Assembly: GCF_905475395.1 (NCBI RefSeq)
Contig: NC_058338.1
Span: forward strand, 6,648,935-6,712,934
Direction of reading: 5' to 3'
Origin: Chrysoperla carnea
Taxonomy: Eukaryota > Arthropoda > Insecta > Neuroptera > Chrysopidae
DNA: 64,000 bases
In this document: one piece after another, positions 1 to 11,800 of the stretch
How positions within the stretch are numbered: position 1 is the stretch's first letter
How the letters are laid out: every line of letters starts with the position of its first letter
The notes under the pieces: model-generated
The model's input: only the letters and a program-made list of their open reading frames with translations
Databases searched by the model: none
What the model was told of the DNA's origin: nothing
Program-made: the position numbers and the translations under genes

Positions 1-592
1 GAAATTACCCTCCATCTAATAAATTTCAATAATGTGCGGTGTCCTGGTCTCGACATCTATCAAAAGGTGAATGGTTACAAAAAACTAACATCTTAGACAA
101 AAAGAAATCCATATAAATTAGTGGATTTCAAAAAAAAAAATTGTCCAACTCGATTTTCGTGTTTGATTATTTTAATTAGATTATTTATTTTTAATTAATA
201 ATTAATATTTATGAATTTTTCGAATCAAAAAGTTGTTGGCTTGACGTTCAAAGCTCAAATGCACAACGACTTCTTTAATGTGGCATTGGTGTGTGGTTTG
301 TTACGGAATAACATATAATATTATTTTGAAAATTTGCCAAAAACTTAAAGAAAAAAAAAATAATTTCACTTTGATGATGAGAACAAAATATTTATTAAAA
401 CATATTCATTTTCATATTAAGGCAGAACTGAAGGTATTGTTTAACGGTAGACTGCACAAATCAGTCCAGTCTTAAAACAGTCCAACTATTGCTAGTCGAG
501 TGAAAGAAATTAAAAGTACCCTTAACTACCAGCTGTCAATACTTTACCACGTAAATGGGCAAACATTTAAATCTTGCGTTAATTTTGGAACA
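1..592. other. AT-rich sequence, no gene seen
   Basis: Short open frames here (278-475, 500-685) are low-complexity and resemble no family I recognise. No splice-linked exon chain could be built. Confidence 0.5.
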
Positions 593-873
593 TCCTTTAA
601 TGTGGATGGTTTCCGCCCAAATATGACGATTCGCATAACTATTCTAACGAAAATGAATCAGTTATTGAAAATTTCTCGAACATAAGACGTTGTTCTTAGT
701 CAGGTCAATGCGAGGAATTTGCTTTAGCTAGCGTGTCCTTTAATGTGGTGGTTTCCGCCCAAATATGACGATTCGCATAACTATTCTAACGAAAATGAAT
801 TAGTTATTGAAAATTTCTCTAACGTTGTTCTTAGTCGCAGGTCAATGCGAGGAATTTGCTTTAGCTAGCGTGT
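593..873. repeat. two-copy tandem duplication, about 143 bases
   Basis: Copy 1 (593-735) and copy 2 (736 to about 873) both begin TCCTTTAATGTGG and end in GCTTTAGCTAGCGTG. They differ by a few substitutions and small indels (for example an extra ATAAGAC in copy 1), so the duplication is fairly young. Confidence 0.85.
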
Positions 874-1278
874 TTTCTTTCGATTAAATGCAATATAATG
901 ACATGTTTTTCCGAAAGCTAACTATTTTAAAGTGTTATTCTATCTCTTACTTTTTTGTATCTCTAAATTGACTACTAATGAAACCCGAAGAACTAGGTTC
1001 AATCTGAAATCAGAACATGATGTCTCCGATAAAACTCCGCAACTTTTGTTAAAGTCATTTTTTTGATTGGTTAACTATAAAACGAACTATTAGCCATAAA
1101 GTAGATTAAAATTGTCCATCCTGTAAAAAGCCACCCAGCGTGTAAGTCTTAGTCAAACTATTTCAAATAATCTCTAGTTCCTCCTTAAATAAAATGTTAC
1201 ATATTTTTATAAAAAATGATATAGGGAGTGGAATTCCTAATTTTTTTTTTGCTATTTAAATCGTCTGTGTAATAAATA

Positions 1279-1602
1279 CAGTAGAGTCTCAATAATCGAT
1301 AACAACCAGTATGAAATCGGAATTATTTTTGTTCACTCGCACTTTCCACACTGATTTCTACCAATCATTTCAAAAACGATATTGTTTATTTGTATATACA
1401 TCTAATAATGGAATCGAAATAACACGTGTTTAATGTTGGATGTACAGTCTCACTTAAATACATACATTCCAAATCTGTTTTTACAATGCGTTATTTTATT
1501 TCCAATGAATTTTTCCATACAATCCCATGGTAATCGGAGCAAATCAAGTAATCGCGGAACACCTCCGGTTTTTATTGAGTTTCAATTATCGAGACTCTAC
1601 TG
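1279..1602. mobile_element. pogo/Tigger-like MITE with TA target duplication
   Basis: A 324-base element starts CAGTAGAGTCTCAATAATCG and ends in the near-exact inverse (CAATTATCGAGACTCTACTG), with TA directly outside both ends (1277-1278 and 1603-1604). CAGTA-type ends with a TA duplication are the pogo/Tigger pattern of the Tc1/mariner superfamily. There is no transposase frame, so it is non-autonomous. A second element with related ends lies at 61408-61729. Confidence 0.85.
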
Positions 1603-2065
1603 TACATAAAAAAAAAAGATTTATGTGTTTTTAGTTCTATTAATTTGTTACCCGCACTCTAGAAAAATTCGGTTCATACAGGTGTTACCTAATAACTCGA
1701 ACACAATAATCTAATTAATTTTGACTTCCGTATGTTCATAAACATACATGCGTCATTCTTTGACCAATCAAAATCGATTATCAAAATTAGTTTCACTGTT
1801 TTTAGATAATAAACGGATAAACCTACTTACCAATTATATTTAGAACTATCTGATTAGTCATATTCCCCCTTGCTATATTGGAGAAAACCCGCTTGTTTTT
1901 ATAGTTTTCCCCATGGGTCCAGCTTCTCTAAATTGATCTGGAGAACTAAAAATCGATATATAAGTTGAGTTAAGGCCAAGGAAGAACTTTCCGTTTCTGC
2001 AAGTTTTTCGCAGATCCACAAATAAATTTTGATAAATTAGAATGAAATATTAAATTTATATATAC
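1603..2065. other. AT-rich spacer, nothing recognised
   Basis: No open frame with family resemblance and no clear repeat boundary was found between the MITE and the next element. Confidence 0.4.
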
Positions 2066-2503
2066 ACTAGCTTGATACTCGACCACTTCGCTGGGCTTTA
2101 AAGTAAAGACCACCGTGTTATATAGCCTTCACTTTCCTTGCTCTCACTCTCCTTTCCATAACACGGGTAAAAATTGTTTTACATACGTAAAATATATGTA
2201 CAGTTTTCAATTTTTTTAAAGTTAAACAGTCATAATTCATTAAGTATATCAAAAAGTATGGCCATGAGTCGTATTTCGTTTACCACTTTTACAGAAATCT
2301 TTAATTTATGGTTCACAATTATGCCCATAGATGGCGCAGTAAAATGTCAGATTAAATTAAATTTAAGAAAATTGTATTTAATATAGCTTTATAAATTATA
2401 GCTGTTATGTTATTCTGATGCATGAGCAATATTAATGCAAAGTTTCATTCAAATCCATTTAGTAGTTTTAACAAACAACCATACTTTACATTTATATAGG
2501 GAT
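2066..2503 (+). mobile_element. dispersed repeat family B, near-complete copy
   Basis: Begins ACTAGCTTGATACTCG and ends TTTATATAGGGAT. Its inside contains ACAGAAATCTTTAATTTATG. The same ends and core recur in reverse at 46515-47000, and parts occur at about 35120-35290 and 54153-54400. It has no coding potential. The head-and-tail structure is common to short insect transposons, but I do not assign a superfamily. Confidence 0.7.
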
Positions 2504-3004
2504 ACTAGCTGGTCTGGTCCCGCGTCGCTATGGTTAGGCAACTCCTCTAATATTTTTGTAATTATGTTTGTCTATAAAATATTGGGAAAAGATGGAGAAA
2601 ATGATTTGTCTAGAAAAAATCAGAAATCCAAATTATATCAAAATTGTAAAACTAAATAAAAATTGAACGCTTGATTAGCCGCGGGTACAACGACGTCTCA
2701 TACAAGAATCAAAAATTACAAAATATATATAGTTTAAAAATACGCACATATCTTATTTTTAAAAAAATAATACAAATTATTGTAGGTATAGATTGAAAGA
2801 AATATTAAAAATATGCAATTTTTGTTTTATTTTTATGACTTGATTTCAACTACCTACGTAATTCGTGTCATTAAATTTTGACAAATATCATTATTTATGT
2901 ATAAAAATATACACAATTATTATTTCTAGTCGCCATGTCTGATGTCAACCTTCATTTTTATGCCAAATTATTAATTTCCATTTCCCTTATTATAACGCAA
3001 TTTA
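2504..3004. other. second ACTAGCTGG-headed repeat fragment and AT-rich spacer
   Basis: Another head-like sequence (ACTAGCTGGTCTGGTCCCGC) starts immediately after the family B copy, at about 2504, which suggests a tail-to-head insertion. The rest is AT-rich with no recognisable gene. Confidence 0.4.
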
Positions 3005-3405
3005 AGTTTGGACGCTAAATTGCGCCCAAACGGGTAAACAGTGATGTTTACGAAAAATTGTTTCAAACAAAAGTGGTTTATTTTTTGATAAGGAAGATTT
3101 TTTACATTTAAACTTTTGTTCTATCTCTAACGGTTTACAAGATGGGACTTACGGACCCATTGGTCAAGACCCAATTGACCTATGTTGCTCATTTACGAAC
3201 TTGACCTCACTTTTTACGTACTGAGTACGCTCTAAAAATTTCAGCTTGATATCTTTTTTCATTTTTGAGTTATCGTGTTGGCAGACAGACCCAAAGATTG
3301 ACTATATTGACTATACCAAAATTTTGTTCATAGCATTAATATTTTTAAGCGTTACAAACTTAGGACTAAACTTAGTATACCTTGCATATTACATGAATGT
3401 AAATT
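3005..3405 (+). repeat. dispersed repeat family A
   Basis: Carries the family landmarks in order: GTAAACAGTGATGTTTACG, a TTTAAACTTTTGTTCTATC block, GACCTCACTTTTTACG, and GCGTTACAAACTTAGGAC near the end. The same chain recurs, whole or partial and in both orientations, at 7470-7615, 42184-42560, 44925-45135, 45845-46150, 50195-50610, 53725-53950, 56815-57355 and 62480-62550. Short open frames reading LSVTNLGLNLVYL are by-products of the repeat. Confidence 0.8.
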
Positions 3406-3807
3406 TATTTAACCGGTACCGTCAGAATCATTCTTGATAATAAAAAGAGTTTAAAATTTTTTTCCAGATAGCAGCACGGCCTAAACGAGCCACATGACTT
3501 AATTTGTCGCTCAAACTCAGCGCCAAGCATCAGCCTCATATGTACCTTTTTACGTGAGCCCAACAGAAAAATTTTAGTACTTTTCTGCCTAGAATTAAAA
3601 TCAAAATAATTCCATTTTTGGAAGTTTCAATCGATATAGGAACGGATATTGAAAGTACAGGATGTTTGGGTTGGGAAATTTGATTGAAAGAATGAAAACA
3701 AATTTTTTTATTTAAATTGTTTATTTCAATATAAAATTTAATTTACTATCAATTATCTATCGAAAACACGTACACCCATACATACACACACACAAATTCC
3801 AAAACTA

Positions 3808-5074
3808 TTAAGAATCGTTCCTTAATTTTTTTTCCACTAAATCATCAATCGGTAAAGCTACAACAATTTTTTGAAAATGCACCTCTTGATTTTTTATGAT
3901 TTCACTTAAGGATTTGTCCATTTGTCCACTGTCTTGACATATCACACAAATGTCTTTTTCTGTTTTTTGTAAAACGCTTTTATGGTCGCTTTCCGATTCA
4001 TTTAAAAATAATTGTTTACCTCTGTAATAACGATATTTAATTTAGACAAGTCAAAAAATCATGTTTTGAGCCATTCAAATCACGATTATCTTCAAATTTT
4101 ATTACACCCAAAATGAGCATCGATGCAAGCGCATTTTATATCACCCTCTGGAGGGCGAGTTAACGTGCCCGTAACCTTTTCATATCCAAGCAAAAAGTAC
4201 TCGAAATAATGAAAAATTATATTAAAAAGCATGATTTGAATGGCTTAAGAAAGAACAACTTTACATTGAGATTCCCTGTTTTATTCCTATTATTTTCCCG
4301 TTTCGAAAACCATCCTCATATCCTGTTTCAAAATTTTCTTGATAAACAGCTTCCTTACCATCCATTTTACCTTCACGATACCCCATCTGTAAATTTATTA
4401 AAAGTATCAAAAACTGTCGAAAAAGACAAATCTAGGTATTTTTAAAAGGCTCTAAAACTAAAACATTGTTTAAGCCCGTGATTCGGATACTCGACTGAAA
4501 TGTTTAGTAATAATCCTCGCCGTAGTCGGGGTAAAAATAATCTGTGGTAAAAAACATGATAGGAATTTAATCCTGGAATGATGCCTAATTTAAAAATATC
4601 AAAATCTTATTCGAAATGACGTAAAAGACCTAATTAATCTTCAATAAATGCATTTTCTTATGGCACAAGTTTTATTTTTTTTTTTTCGAAAAAGTCGGTC
4701 ATTTTAAAAAAAAAAATACAGTCGAATTGATAACCTCCTCCTTTATTGTTTGAAGTCGGTTAAAAATATTATTTATTTAATCGATAATTATTGTTGATAT
4801 TCATATCTAAGATACTTATCGAATCTTTGGTATCAGAAAAAAAGGACAGAATTGGGAAAATATTAAATCTTTTGCGAATTCTAAACATAGAAAATGACAA
4901 ACACCGAAACATTAAACATAACCTATAACATTGTTTATGTAAAAGTTCAAATTCAATTTTGAGAAGTTGATAAAAACTTACAGTTTTTGCTTTATCTATT
5001 ATTTTGGTCCAATTTTTCTCTGCTACCTGTAAATCATCTAATAATTCTTCCTTCAATTCCATTTTATCAAACAT
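3808..5074 (-). CDS. YAE1: YAE1 domain-containing protein (Fe-S assembly adaptor)
   Basis: Three minus-strand exons: 5074-4982, 4386-4265 and 4021-3808, giving 142 residues. Both introns are GT-AG and the phases agree (0, then 2). The decisive feature is exon 2, residues 32-71: glycines fall at 33, 37, 41, 53, 57, 61, 65 and 69, the every-fourth-residue (deca-GX3) pattern that defines the Yae1 domain. Exon 1 is acidic and helical; exon 3 has a short C-x2-C (ICVIC). Known role of the family: Yae1 with Lto1 links the cytosolic iron-sulfur machinery to ABCE1/Rli1, the ribosome-recycling ATPase. The protein is shorter than human YAE1, mainly in the C-terminal part. The start chosen is the first ATG of the frame; an in-frame ATG four codons on is possible. 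It is divergent from POLR3F across 114 bases. A TTTATT (AATAAA on the minus strand) lies downstream, near 3719. Confidence 0.82.
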
Positions 5075-5188
5075 TTAGAAAATTTCCCATGAGGATATTA
5101 TAACCATTACACGGTAAATTTACTTTCACGTGAAATAAAGATTTTTTTTTTAAATCAATTTCCTTCGTTGGAAATTTTCTGAATAAAA
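5075..5188. promoter_or_regulatory. shared divergent promoter of YAE1 and POLR3F, with E-box palindrome
   Basis: Only 114 bases separate the two start codons. A perfect 12-base palindrome TTTCACGTGAAA (5124-5135) sits near the centre; its core CACGTG is the E-box read by Myc/Max-type bHLH-ZIP factors. That it drives both genes is inferred from its position. Confidence 0.55.
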
Positions 5189-7334
5189 ATGTGTGCCGCA
5201 ACTAGTAAAGAATTTCCAGAAGATTCAGTTGAACATAGAATATTATCGTTTGCAAGGGAAAATATTACCGGATGTACGGACAAAGATTTGCAAGCCCATA
5301 TGCCTGATATTGAAATTAAAGACCGTGCAAAAGCTATTAATTCACTTTTACAGCAAGGGTAAATATTTTTTCCCACAATTTCCTTCTCCGAGATAAAAAA
5401 AAAAATCATTGAAACAAACTTTTTTTTTTTATAGTTATTTTGATTTATTCAAGAAAGACGGTGTCTTATTTTATAAACTTAAGGATAATACACAAAAAAC
5501 TGTGATCAAAGGAGCGGATAATGAAGAGAAAGTCGTTTTTAGAATTATTGAAGAAGCTGGAAATAAAGGAATATGGATACGAGATATCCGTTATAAATCT
5601 AACTTAATGATGATGCAATTAAATAAGATATTAAAAAGTTTGGAAACTAAGAAGTTAATTAAAGCTGTTAAATCAGTATCGGTTAGTATTTACGGCAATA
5701 GAAAATTAACTTTTTGAAATTTTAATGTCTTCATATGAAGTCTGTCTGCTTTGCATACAATTTCTAATCTTCGGCTTCAAGCAATATCTGTAAATAACAC
5801 AGGTCTGCGACTAAAAAACTGCATAGGATTTTTTTACATTTTCTTATAGATTTTGACCTCCCAAAAACAGGAAAACTATTCAAAACATTCTATCACATAG
5901 GTTTTCATAGATATTAGTAACAACACTAGTCTTAAAGTAGTATTATTGTACAATAAAAATAAATTAGCTTGGCTTCCATGGGGTATTCTGTGCATATGGA
6001 AAAAAACTGACTATAATAATTTGGCAGTTACCCTGGAAAGAATCAAATATCAGGACCATCAATGGATGGTTTGTGGGGACTTCAAAATACACGCGATGCT
6101 TTTGGGTCAGCAAGCAGGCTATACTAAATACCCATGCTTCTTATGCTTATGGGATAGTAGAGCCAGAAAACAGCACTGGACTAAAAGTGATTGGCCACCC
6201 CGAGAAACTTTAAAACTTACTTCTGGGGAGAAAAATGTTATCAATATTACTTTGGTGCCGCCAGAAAAAGTTTTGTTGCCACCTCTCCATATCAAATTGG
6301 GGTTGAAACAATTTGTAAAATCACTGCAAAAGGATGGAGACTGTTTTAAATATCTATGTACAAAATTTCCGAAGCTGTCATAAGCAAAGTTGAAAGAGGG
6401 AGTTTTCTCTGGCCCCGACATAAGAAGGCTTTTAACTGACACCCTCTTTGTGGAAAGTATGATTGAGAAGGAAAAAGAAGCTTGGGTATCGTTCAAGGAT
6501 GTAGTGCGATAGTTTTTGGGAAATACTAAGGATCCTGACTACAAAACCATTGTTCAACTAGCAGCATACGAAGCTCAAGGCTGCAAGATAAGCCTGAAGG
6601 TCCATTTTTTACACTCCCACATAGTTAATGGCCATCACTTCTGAAATCAGCGCATTCTAAAACATATAATTTAGTAACAATATCTCATGCAGCTGATAAA
6701 AAAATTTTGTTTGCAGACCTGTGTAATGGATCCAGAACTAAGACGGCCTACCTTGTTGATCTAAATTCTAAACTAATGCAAAAAGTACTTCATTTGATCA
6801 ATATTTGATCTTTCTAAAAATAATTGTCTCAAATTTTTTCCGTAGGCGAGCAAAAAAAAAGTCTACATGTTGTACAACTTAGAACCAGATTCATCTATAA
6901 CTGGTGGAGCTTGGTATCAAGGGCAAGATTTCGAATCAGAATTCGTTGAATTATTAAATCAACAATGTCATCGTTACCTGTTACAAAAGCGTGAAGATGC
7001 TCAAACAACACCCGGTGGTCCATACGCTGTACGAAATAAATGTTTTGCATCACTTCAAGACATTCATAAATATATCTCGGATTCGGGAATCAGTAATGTT
7101 ACGTTATCTGCCGATGACATCGATATGATTATGAATACGGTGGTCTTAGATGGTAAAGCCGAGCGTAAACTTGCTGTGAACGGGACAAAATTATATCGAG
7201 CTATTGAATCGTTAATGCCCACGTCCAGTTTTGTGGCATCACCATGTGGAGTATGTCCTGTGATCGGTCGATGTGCGAATGTTGGATCAATTAATCCAAA
7301 AACTTGTGAATATTTAACAGACTGGATGGGATAA
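5189..7334 (+). CDS. POLR3F: RNA polymerase III subunit RPC6 (POLR3F, RPC39/RPC34)
   Basis: Exons 5189-5358, 5435-5681 and 6846-7334 join in phase (2, then 0) to 301 residues, close to the human length of about 316. It is part of the RPC3-RPC6-RPC7 subcomplex that acts in Pol III initiation and opens promoter DNA. N-terminal winged-helix repeats fill roughly residues 10-160; the run GNKGIWIRDIRYKSNL and LIKAVKSVSASKKKVYMLYN are family hallmarks. The C-terminus has Cys273, 276, 282 and 293 (C-x2-C-x5-C-x10-C), matching the iron-sulfur cluster site known in this subunit. The start ATG at 5189 is the first in frame after the divergent promoter. Intron 2 (5682-6845) carries a decayed transposon-type open frame. 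AATAAA occurs at 7363-7368, about 30 bases after the stop. Confidence 0.95.
5946..6650 (+). pseudogene. decayed transposon-type protein fragment in POLR3F intron 2
   Basis: An open frame (5946-6383) continues past stop codons at 6381 and about 6511 with still sensible coding (GVFSGPDIRRLLTDTLF, then SLKVHFLHSH at the end). Conspicuous motifs are KYPCFLCLWDSRA and PPLHIKLGLKQFVK. I recall this combination from repetitive, uncharacterised proteins found in many arthropod and cnidarian genomes, but cannot name the transposon superfamily. It is not an exon of POLR3F: the flanking exons join perfectly without it, and no acceptor or donor pair fits. Confidence 0.65.
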
Positions 7335-8821
7335 AACATATTTGTATCGTTTTTCTGTTTGGAATAAAATTATTTTTACTGTTTTTAAATTTCTTGTTAA
7401 ACTTTTTTTTTGCAATGCCCTGGAACCCGTTTGGAGTTGTTCGTTTAGACTTATTCATTCAAAGTTGTTTATTTTTTTGTAAGGAACAATTTTTACATTT
7501 AAACTTTTGTTCTATCTCTAACGGTTTAAAAGATGGGTCCTACGGATAAAAGACCCAATTGACCTATGTTGCTCATTTACGAAATCGACCTCACTCTGTA
7601 CGTTTTATGATCATAAAAATTAAATTAAAAGTATACTGAAAATCGTAATCGAATTGTTTTCAGTGTATGTTTGAGACATAGTTCTATCTATTGAAACAAC
7701 CCATCAATTTCCGGCGTTATTGAAATGGAATAATTAGTGTTTTTCAAAGTACTGCCAAAAAAAATCTCTGACCACTTGCTTTTCTGCCAGACATATTTTC
7801 TGGTCCTTTTGACATCCTCAACACAACCAAACAAGTTTTACACAGTTTCCAGAACCATCACTTCAAATTTTTTTACCGCGTAACGACATTTTCGGTTTTT
7901 TTGGCATAATTCGGGAATGGGACGACTTATTGAGCTCAAACTTTGCAGGATGACTGTTCAGAATCACATCTAATGAATTATCAAACAAACAGACAGTTTC
8001 CAGAACCATAACTTAGTGACAGAATATGACATAGAAATTCGGGGAACCTTACAGGACGACTTGGAACATTACCTACTATCATATTTAAGGCTCATATGTA
8101 CATATCTATAGTAATGTTTTATAAAATAAAGATATTTTATAAAACAATTCAGGGGATAAAAATTACATTTCATTTAGATTTGACTCTTCACGCTTTTAAA
8201 ATGTATAACAGTTCAAATTTTAACGTAACGTATAAATGTATTGAATTTGTGAAATGATTATATAATGCCATGCAAACGAGGCTTTATATTAAAATACAAT
8301 CGTAAAGAAATAAAATATTATTCAAATATTAATACATAATCCATTATAGAATTATAGTATTTCGAAATAAATACAAATAATTTTAGTATTTCAAAAATAA
8401 AAAAAATATTAATAAAAAATAAATAAAACTTTATTTGGAAATTAATTTCTAAATTTACCGCATTATTTTTATTAAATGACAATTGTCCATAAATATCCGT
8501 TTATTGAATAGTAGAGAACCTATCGGTAAATTTATACATTAATTTCTTACGCGCTTTTTCTCATTTTAATGTTGTCAGTGAAAATCTTAGTTCTTAAAAC
8601 GGAAAATTTTATATATGAATAGAATTCTAGTGAAAACGTCATTATATTCAAGATAAATATTTATAAAATATTCGAATCAATGTTATTATCGAATCGAACA
8701 AGTACAAACAATAAATAATTTGTGTGTGTGAATATTGTAATTAACAATTATACGCATTCCCTCCAAAGTAAAAAAGGGACTCAGTGTTGTTGGTTAAAAT
8801 ACAGAACACAGATGAATTAGC
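7335..8821. other. POLR3F-Acf spacer with a partial family A repeat
   Basis: A degraded family A copy covers about 7470-7615. From about 8150 on, the sequence is AT-rich with no gene seen. The Acf 5' UTR and promoter must lie in the last few hundred bases; no TATA box stands out clearly from the background. Confidence 0.5.
7363..7368 (+). terminator. polyadenylation signal AATAAA of POLR3F
   Basis: Canonical hexamer 28 bases after the stop codon, with a T-rich stretch downstream. Confidence 0.6.
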
Positions 8822-11800
8822 ATGCCGTTATTAAAACGTAAAGCGTTTGAAAAAGCAAAGGTTCCAGAATATCTACGTGACGATGAAGAAGTTTTCCATT
8901 GTGAAGTTACAAATGAAATATTTCGAGATTATGAGTAAGTTGATAAAATGTTATTTGATTGTCATTCAAATGGTTGAGAACCATCGGCTATCGGGTGATT
9001 TTCTAAATATATCAACTTCATTTGACCTTTTAAAATTATCTGAAAAGTTATTTAATAGTGACGTTCATTGTTTATATAGCTTGTCATTACGTTTTATTCC
9101 AAAAAAATTTTCATTCGATTTTCAATTTGAACGATTCATTAACCCTATCAAAAATTGACCTTGAAAGTTGTATATAGGAAGTATAAACTACTGTAATTTT
9201 ACAGAGAATTTGGTATACTTATGATATAACTCAATTCAATTCGAGTTTTTCGGCACATTATTAGATATCTGGGGGTATATTGGACAATTTGCCTGGATTG
9301 AATGAAACATTATTTTTAAAAATTCACTAAATTAAATCTTGTAAACATGGAGCCATAAAATTTTGAGGCCTATCAACATGAAAATCATAACGAAGCCAAA
9401 AATATGCATGTGGCAGTGTTTTTTATTAGTAAAAATTGTTAAAGCTAATAAAACATAACTACTCAAAGAATAATTGATAAGGTTATTCGGACACTATCGT
9501 ATATCTTGCCGCTATCTAACGTTAATGCTATCGTTAGCGAATTTTCATAGAAAAGCTCTAAGAGCGTCAGGTAAAAATCAAATTAAAGCACCTTTTACGT
9601 AGATTAGGAATTCGCTGTCGAAACTGGTGAACGCTTGTTCACGCCTTTAATGTGGTTGAAATAGCACGGGTCTGCGTGTTTTTTTGGCTTTTTGGTTAAC
9701 CCTGTCATTGCTTTCATTCACTGATCTCCGGGAAAACTTTGGAAAGCTCGTAAAATTTAGATAATATTCAAAACTGAGAAAATTTCGTAAAATTTAGATA
9801 ATATACTATTCATGTTAATTATCTACTCCAAATTATCTCAACGTGGTACTATCCAAACACGATAGCCCTACATTAATCTAGGAGCCACTCAATTATTTAT
9901 AAGAATTATGTACAAATAAAAATCTTAGCCTCCTGAATCGGACTCATGAATACATTTTTGGGATAACCTACCGACGTGTACAAACGCTACGATTTAAATT
10001 TGCCACTTACATCGGACCAAAATTGAGTAGCATTCAGAAAAGATCTTTTAAATTTTAATCGGCTTAAAAATTTCAATTTTGTCTCTGTACCTTTACAATT
10101 TTTACTCGCTTTGCTCACAAGGAGGCTTTCTCCTTGACGTCCGTGGCTTCTTTCGGCTTTCACAGAAAAAATCCTTACATGAACCTTATATGAAATCCTT
10201 AGACGCCACCTTCTCAAATTTTCGTTCATTTTGAAAGGACTGTGCTTAAAAGTGTCTAATGAAAATTTTTGGACTAAAAATCAAACTTGAACCCATTTCT
10301 GACCAGATAAATAATAAAATTTATTGAAATCTTTTAGAGAATTTTGCGAACGGATGATATTAGTAAATTCAATGGTATGGACATGTTCTATGACTGGTCG
10401 AAATAATCTTACTTATGCCGAAGCATTAGAATCGGAAGAAAATGCACGGAAAAGTTTACGTGATTTTCCGCCCACTTTACGTGTACCACTCTTATATTTG
10501 GCATCAAAAACACATCGAGATAATTTCACTGATATGGCTGAAGATGTTTGGAAATTTGCTCGAGATCGATTTTTTGTCGGGGAAATTGTTGATGCGTTAT
10601 TAAGTGATGGTGCTTGGCACGAAGGACAAATTTTACAAGTTATGGCACCTTCAGATGAAGCTGTTGCTGAATATCAGAAAAAAGGGTGAGTTTTACCTTT
10701 TATTTTTATTACTTATTTCTTCTCGTGGAGTACCGCAAATGGGTCCCTAGCACCTAGACCAAGAGTTCCTCTGTACCCTCCTTGAGAACAACCAGTCATT
10801 CAAAGGCGAAACATTTCCGGGTAATAGGTGCTATTTTTAATAGAACAGCTGTTGGATTCTGCCGAGACTGGACGTCACGCAGAAAGCCCACAGCTTCTTC
10901 GTTGAGATTTCTTCCAGGATTGATAGATCCAAGGTTTTGGACCCAAATATTTTAAACCTCACGCCCTGCAACTTTTTCCCATTTTATGAAGGATGTAGTT
11001 CAATCGACAAGATCATGTCAAGAATGCCACCACCTTTCTCAAATGTGCTCTAGTAAGTTTCAAGAGAGCATCCAATTGTGATTTTCAAAAACACAATGCC
11101 CAGTTGTTATTTTCGATTTGAGTAAAAATGAATATAGATTTGATTTAATTTGTGTTCTAGGGTACCTTCATTGGATCCATTCATACCTCAAGCCGTTTTG
11201 TATCGTTACGAAATCGAACAAACTGCCGACGACAATCAAATATTTATCGTAGACGCTGCAAATGTACGTCGTAAAAAATCGATCTACACACGAGATAAAA
11301 GTAAAATATTCGTAAGACAATTTACGGAGCCATCTCGAAACGATAATATATGGCGTGTAAAGGAAGCTTTATATCAAAAATATCATATAAATAAAGTAAC
11401 ATTCGACCAAATATTTGATGGTCCATTACCAGATTTTAGTAATTCGAAAAAATCGCGACCAAAAAAACAAGAAACATTAACAAAATTCTTTACAAAGGGT
11501 GGTTCTTCTAATCAAAAATCTGATGGACAGAATGCTAATAACAAAACTTTATTAGAGAATATGAAAAAACGACAACAGGAAATGAAAGCCAAAGCTGCAG
11601 CCGATAAAGCTCGAACACAAATAGAAAAACAAAATGCAAGAAAACGAAAACGTGAAGAAGATTCTGAGAAAGCGGCATTGATGCGAGAATGGATTAAGCC
11701 TAGAGATGATTTGGAATTAGAAGATCATAAGGTATCTATTGTAAATTTTAATCCCTATTTCAGACTTTTCAGGCAATGAGCTTGTAGTTTTATCTCCCTT

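Noticed and set aside
593-873. CRISPR-like or other direct-repeat array
   Set aside because: There are only two copies with no spacers; the other tandem arrays are also long head-to-tail units, and the genome is eukaryotic.
3246-3437. Frame containing LSVTNLGLNLVYL, also seen at 56757-56978
   Set aside because: It recurs wherever family A occurs, on either strand relative to genes, with different flanks; it is a repeat by-product.
5946-6383. An extra POLR3F exon
   Set aside because: Exons 5435-5681 and 6846-7334 join exactly at the conserved VKSVS-ASKKKVYM site, leaving no place for it.
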